This document shows, in pieces, positions 49,391 through 52,437 of a stretch of 52,437 nucleotides of DNA. The position numbers and the translations under genes were made by a program. Under the pieces are notes generated by a model that saw nothing but the letters and a program-made list of their open reading frames with translations, was not told the origin of the DNA and did not search any database. This DNA is from HKST-UBA85 sp035654775 (GTDB taxonomy: Bacteria > Bacteroidota > Bacteroidia > Flavobacteriales > Flavobacteriaceae), in assembly GCA_035654775.1 (NCBI GenBank), contig DASRWB010000024.1, forward strand, positions 1 through 52,437, in the 5' to 3' direction. Positions within the stretch are counted from its first letter, which is position 1, and each line of letters opens with the position of its first letter.

Positions 49391-51799
49391 ATGAGCAAAA
49401 GACACATCAACAAAGTAACGGTAATTGGCTCTGGAATAATGGGAAGCGGTATAGCTTGCCACTTTGCTAATATTGGAGTACAAGTACTCCTCTTAGACAT
49501 TGTTCCAAACAAACTTACCGAACAAGAACAGGAAAAAGGATTAACGCTGGAAGACAAAAGCGTTAGAAATAGAATAGTGAATCAATCGCTTAACTCGGCT
49601 CTCAAATCCAAACCATCGCCTATTTATCATCAAAAATTTGCCGACAGAATAACTACCGGTAACCTCGAAGACGACATCCATAAAATTAAAGATACCGACT
49701 GGATTATTGAAGTGGTAGTTGAACGCTTAGACATAAAAAAACAAGTCTTTGAAAAAGTAGAAAAATACCGAACTCCCGGAACTCTTATAACCTCAAACAC
49801 TTCCGGTATTCCTATTAAATTCATGAATGAAGGACGTAGTGAAGACTTTCAAAAACATTTTGCTGTTACCCACTTTTTCAACCCGCCGCGATACCTAAGG
49901 CTATTTGAAGTAATTCCGGGACCCAACTGCAAACAGGAAGTCACCGACTTTTTAATGGAGTATGGCGATAAGTTTCTGGGAAAAACAGCCGTTCTTGCCA
50001 AAGACACACCGGCATTTATAGGAAACCGAATAGGTATCTTCGGCATTCAAAGCTTGTTCCATCAAGTAAAAGAACTAAACCTCACCGTGGAAGAAGTGGA
50101 TAAATTAACCGGTCCCGTTATAGGCAGACCCAAATCGGCCACCTTTAGAACGGTTGATGTGGTCGGTCTCGATACGCTGGTACATGTTGCTAACGGAATT
50201 TATGACAACTGTCCCGACGACGAAGCGCATGATCTTTTTAAACTTCCCGACTTTATCCATACCATGATGGAAAACAAATGGCTGGGAAGCAAAACAGGTC
50301 AAGGATTCTATAAAAAAGTAAAAAACGACGACGGCAGCAGCGAAATACTAACCCTGGACCTCAACACCCTGGAATACCGAAAGAACAAAAAAGCAAAATT
50401 TGACACGCTGGAATTAACCAAAAGCATTGACAAACCCATCGACCGCTTTAAAATACTTGTGGACGGTAAAGACAAAGCCGGTGACTTCTACCGAAAGAAC
50501 TTCGCCGCCATGTTTGCCTATGTGCAAAACCGAATTCCTGAAATTTCAAACGAACTCTACAGAATAGACGACGCCATGAAAGCCGGCTTTGGATGGGAAA
50601 ATGGCCCTTTTGAAATTTGGGATGCCATCGGTATAGAAAAAGGAATACAACTCATAAAAGATGAAGGGAAACAACCGGCTTCATGGGTCACAGAAATGCT
50701 CTCAAACGGGGAAACCTCATTTTATACCGTGAACAATGGCGCTACCTACTATTACGACCTCAACACAAAAAAACAAATCAAAAAACCCGGCCAAGACGCC
50801 TTTATCATTTTAGACAACATCCGAAAATCTAAAGAAGTCTGGAAAAACTCAGGCGTAGTCATTGAAGATTTAGGCGACGGCATCTTAAACTGCGAATTCC
50901 AAAGTAAAATGAACACCATTGGCGGCGATGTATTGGCAGGCATCAATAAAGCCATAGACCTTGCTGAAAATGAGTTTGAAGGCTTAGTGGTAGGCAATCA
51001 GGCGGCAAACTTCTCTGTGGGCGCCAATATCGGAATGATTTTTATGATGGCCGTAGAACAGGAATACGACGAGCTTAACATGGCCATTAAGTACTTTCAG
51101 GACACCATGATGCGCATGCGCTATTCGGCTATACCAACCGTTGCCGCACCTCATGGCATGACCCTTGGCGGCGGATGTGAATTGTCACTTCATGCCGACA
51201 AGATTGTGGCCGCAGCCGAAACCTATATTGGCCTGGTTGAATTCGGCGTAGGCGTGATTCCCGGTGGCGGCGGCTCTAAAGAAATGGCCCTGCGAGCTTC
51301 AGACCAGTTTCATAAAGGCGATGTACAACTCAACATTCTGCAAGAACACTTTTTGACCATTGGTATGGCAAAGGTATCCACTTCGGCCTACGAGGCGTTT
51401 GATACCAACCTGCTGCAAAAAGGCAAAGATGTAATTGTAGTAAATAAAGACCGCCAACTGGCCGAAGCTAAAAAACACGCCCTGCTTTTAGCTCAAGCCG
51501 GATACACCAAACCCGTAAAACGCAAAGACGTACTGGTTCTCGGTAAACAAGCTTTAGGAATGTTTTTAGTAGGTACTGACGCCATGGAAGCTTCTAACTA
51601 TATTTCTGAACACGACCAAAAAATAGCAAACAAACTGGCCTATGTAATGGCAGGCGGCGATTTATCTGAACCTACCAAAGTTTCTGAGCAATACCTGCTG
51701 GACCTGGAAAGAGAAGCCTTTTTAAGTTTGTGTACCGAAAGAAAAACACTGGAACGCATTCAGCACATGCTAAAAACAGGAAAACCTTTAAGAAACTAA
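49391..51799 (+). CDS. fadN: 3-hydroxyacyl-CoA dehydrogenase / enoyl-CoA hydratase fusion (FadN type)
   Basis: The 802-residue bifunctional enzyme carries out hydration and dehydrogenation in beta-oxidation. The dehydrogenase part comes first: NAD motif VIGSGIMGSGIACHFANIGV (about 10-29), TSNTSGIPIKF, HFFNPPRYLRLFEVIPG, and KDTPAFIGNRIGI. The hydratase part is C-terminal: NFSVGANIGMIFMMAVEQEY, PTVAAPHGMTLGGGCELSLH, and GLVEFGVGVIPGGGGSKEMA. This domain order is that of B. subtilis FadN and opposite to E. coli FadB. It belongs to the MarR-led operon with fadA. Confidence 0.95.
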   Translation: MSKRHINKVTVIGSGIMGSGIACHFANIGVQVLLLDIVPNKLTEQEQEKGLTLEDKSVRNRIVNQSLNSALKSKPSPIYHQKFADRITTGNLEDDIHKIKDTDWIIEVVVERLDIKKQVFEKVEKYRTPGTLITSNTSGIPIKFMNEGRSEDFQKHFAVTHFFNPPRYLRLFEVIPGPNCKQEVTDFLMEYGDKFLGKTAVLAKDTPAFIGNRIGIFGIQSLFHQVKELNLTVEEVDKLTGPVIGRPKSATFRTVDVVGLDTLVHVANGIYDNCPDDEAHDLFKLPDFIHTMMENKWLGSKTGQGFYKKVKNDDGSSEILTLDLNTLEYRKNKKAKFDTLELTKSIDKPIDRFKILVDGKDKAGDFYRKNFAAMFAYVQNRIPEISNELYRIDDAMKAGFGWENGPFEIWDAIGIEKGIQLIKDEGKQPASWVTEMLSNGETSFYTVNNGATYYYDLNTKKQIKKPGQDAFIILDNIRKSKEVWKNSGVVIEDLGDGILNCEFQSKMNTIGGDVLAGINKAIDLAENEFEGLVVGNQAANFSVGANIGMIFMMAVEQEYDELNMAIKYFQDTMMRMRYSAIPTVAAPHGMTLGGGCELSLHADKIVAAAETYIGLVEFGVGVIPGGGGSKEMALRASDQFHKGDVQLNILQEHFLTIGMAKVSTSAYEAFDTNLLQKGKDVIVVNKDRQLAEAKKHALLLAQAGYTKPVKRKDVLVLGKQALGMFLVGTDAMEASNYISEHDQKIANKLAYVMAGGDLSEPTKVSEQYLLDLEREAFLSLCTERKTLERIQHMLKTGKPLRN

Positions 51800-51802
51800 A
51801 CC

Positions 51803-52168
51803 ATGGGAAGGCATAATTTTAAAAAACTTAAAGTATGGCAAGTTGGCATTGAACTGGTAAAAGACAATTACCAATTAACCAGAACATTTCCTGATGCTGA
51901 AAAATTCAACCTTACCAGTCAAATGAATCGATGTGCTATCTCCATTCCATCTAACATTTCTGAAGGCTCAAGTAAAAGTACAGCTAGACACTTTAAAAAG
52001 TTTTTAGAAAATAGTCTGGGTTCAGCTTTCGAATGGGAAACACAATTAATTGTTTCTTTTAATGAGGGTTATGTAGATAAAAAGAAATTCGAAGAATTAG
52101 AAAACAAAATATTACAAATTCAAAAAATGTTGGGCAAATTTATTGATAATCTAAACGATTTAGTCTAG
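51803..52168 (+). CDS. Four-helix-bundle protein (23S rRNA intervening-sequence/Avd-like)
   Basis: A 121-residue all-helical protein with the family hallmarks: FKKLKVWQVGIELVKDNYQL at the start, TSQMNRCAISIPSNISEGSS in the centre (the RxAxSIPxNIxEG motif), and LENSLGSAFEWETQLIVSF and ELENKILQIQKMLGKFIDN at the end. Members occur as intervening sequence products in 23S rRNA genes, as Avd in diversity-generating retroelements, and as isolated genes in Bacteroidetes genomes. Here it sits between fadN (3 nt gap) and fadA, with CTAG-rich inverted repeats immediately downstream, suggesting an inserted element. Function unknown. Confidence 0.9.
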   Translation: MGRHNFKKLKVWQVGIELVKDNYQLTRTFPDAEKFNLTSQMNRCAISIPSNISEGSSKSTARHFKKFLENSLGSAFEWETQLIVSFNEGYVDKKKFEELENKILQIQKMLGKFIDNLNDLV

Positions 52169-52193
52169 TATCTAGATATCTAAACGCTAGACT
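52162..52193. repeat. CTAG-rich inverted and direct repeats downstream of the four-helix gene
   Basis: AGTCTAG (52162-52168, containing the stop codon) is inversely repeated as CTAGACT (52187-52193), with a palindrome TATCTAGATA between them. TCTAAACG occurs twice, before and within the repeat region. The structure may be a terminator-like end or a recombination scar. Confidence 0.55.
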
Positions 52194-52219
52194 CTTATTT
52201 TCAAAATATAACTATAATT

Positions 52220-52437
52220 ATGAACAAACAAGCATACATAGTAAAAGCATACCGAACAGCCGTAGGAAAAGCCCCTAAAGGTGTTTTTCGGTTTAAAAGA
52301 ACCGACGAACTGGCCGCTGAAACCATAAAATACATCATGAAAGAATTGCCAAACCTGGACCCTAAACGTATAGACGACGTTATGGTGGGCAATGCTATGC
52401 CCGAAGGCGCTCAGGGACTCAACATGGGACGCTTAAT
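52220..52437 (+). CDS. fadA: Acetyl-CoA acyltransferase (thiolase), N-terminal part (runs off the window)
   Basis: The visible 72 residues start MNKQAYIVKAYRTAVGKAPK and continue with ELAAETIKYIMKELP and IDDVMVGNAMPEGAQGLNMG, the N-terminus of a 3-ketoacyl-CoA thiolase. The catalytic Cys lies beyond the window edge. It completes the beta-oxidation cycle started by fadN. It follows the four-helix-bundle gene after 51 bp. Confidence 0.93.
   Translation, partial: MNKQAYIVKAYRTAVGKAPKGVFRFKRTDELAAETIKYIMKELPNLDPKRIDDVMVGNAMPEGAQGLNMGRL

Noticed and set aside
51803..52437. Diversity-generating retroelement suggested by the Avd-like four-helix-bundle protein
   Set aside because: No reverse transcriptase, template repeat or variable-repeat target is present in the window; isolated four-helix-bundle genes are common in Bacteroidota.

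Overview
The window is a stretch of chromosome from a Flavobacteriaceae-like Bacteroidota. The evidence is AT-rich DNA, few visible Shine-Dalgarno sites, many matches to the Bacteroidetes -7 element TAnnTTTG, two proteins with type IX secretion (T9SS) C-terminal tails, a SusC/BtuB-type TonB receptor, and Bacteroidetes-typical families (DUF4252, DUF4199, DUF5777, DUF6263). Gene content is mostly ordinary chromosomal. I see no prophage, insertion sequence, CRISPR array, rRNA operon or defence island.

Layout. 1-1070 (-): end of a glycosyltransferase gene and a haem-binding-domain protein. 1107-4297: a HEAT-like conserved protein, a secreted DUF1028/TPR protein (-), then purB with an overlapping two-helix membrane protein. 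4344-6457 (-): an ECF sigma / anti-sigma / DUF4252 / DUF4252 operon with a recognisable ECF-type promoter. 6585-8024: S41 peptidase lipoprotein. 8046-13286: a vitamin B12 uptake locus, with a cobalamin riboswitch and TonB receptor (-) divergent from a btuF-btuC-btuD-like ABC transporter (+) whose three genes all start with TTG or GTG. 13371-15240: rmuC and a hotdog thioesterase, followed by a 16-codon remnant that resembles a SatD-family gene. 15476-18354: a divergent redox-looking cluster (DUF5777 beta-barrel, T9SS cupredoxin, OB-fold protein / cytochrome c-like lipoprotein, YceI). 18388-21498 (-): carB and rpmH. 21667-28009: DUF6263, a TPR membrane protein, cardiolipin synthase, lytic transglycosylase, alpha/beta hydrolase, a small GNAT-like protein and mtaB.

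28085-36529: oligopeptide-type substrate-binding protein, GlmU-like protein (-), rpmE (-), then DUF4199, GT2 glycosyltransferase, phosphosugar mutase and an MsbA-like exporter. 36821-38314: a second ECF sigma module with a single-pass regulator and a Spy/CpxP-like periplasmic protein. 38316-46463: BNR/YCF48-like lipoprotein (-), RsmB-like methyltransferase, secreted endonuclease I, purL and tRNA-Pro(GGG) (-). 46576-52437: fatty-acid degradation, with fadD, a small membrane protein, then a MarR-fadN-fadA operon. This operon is preceded by a perfect 28-bp palindrome next to its -7 element and is interrupted by a four-helix-bundle gene.

The parts most worth follow-up are the divergent cupredoxin/cytochrome/YceI/DUF5777 cluster with repeated motifs in its shared promoter, the two ECF modules, the MarR operator, and the four-helix-bundle gene with downstream CTAG-rich palindromes inside the beta-oxidation operon. 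I did not find a clearly new multi-gene system beyond these.
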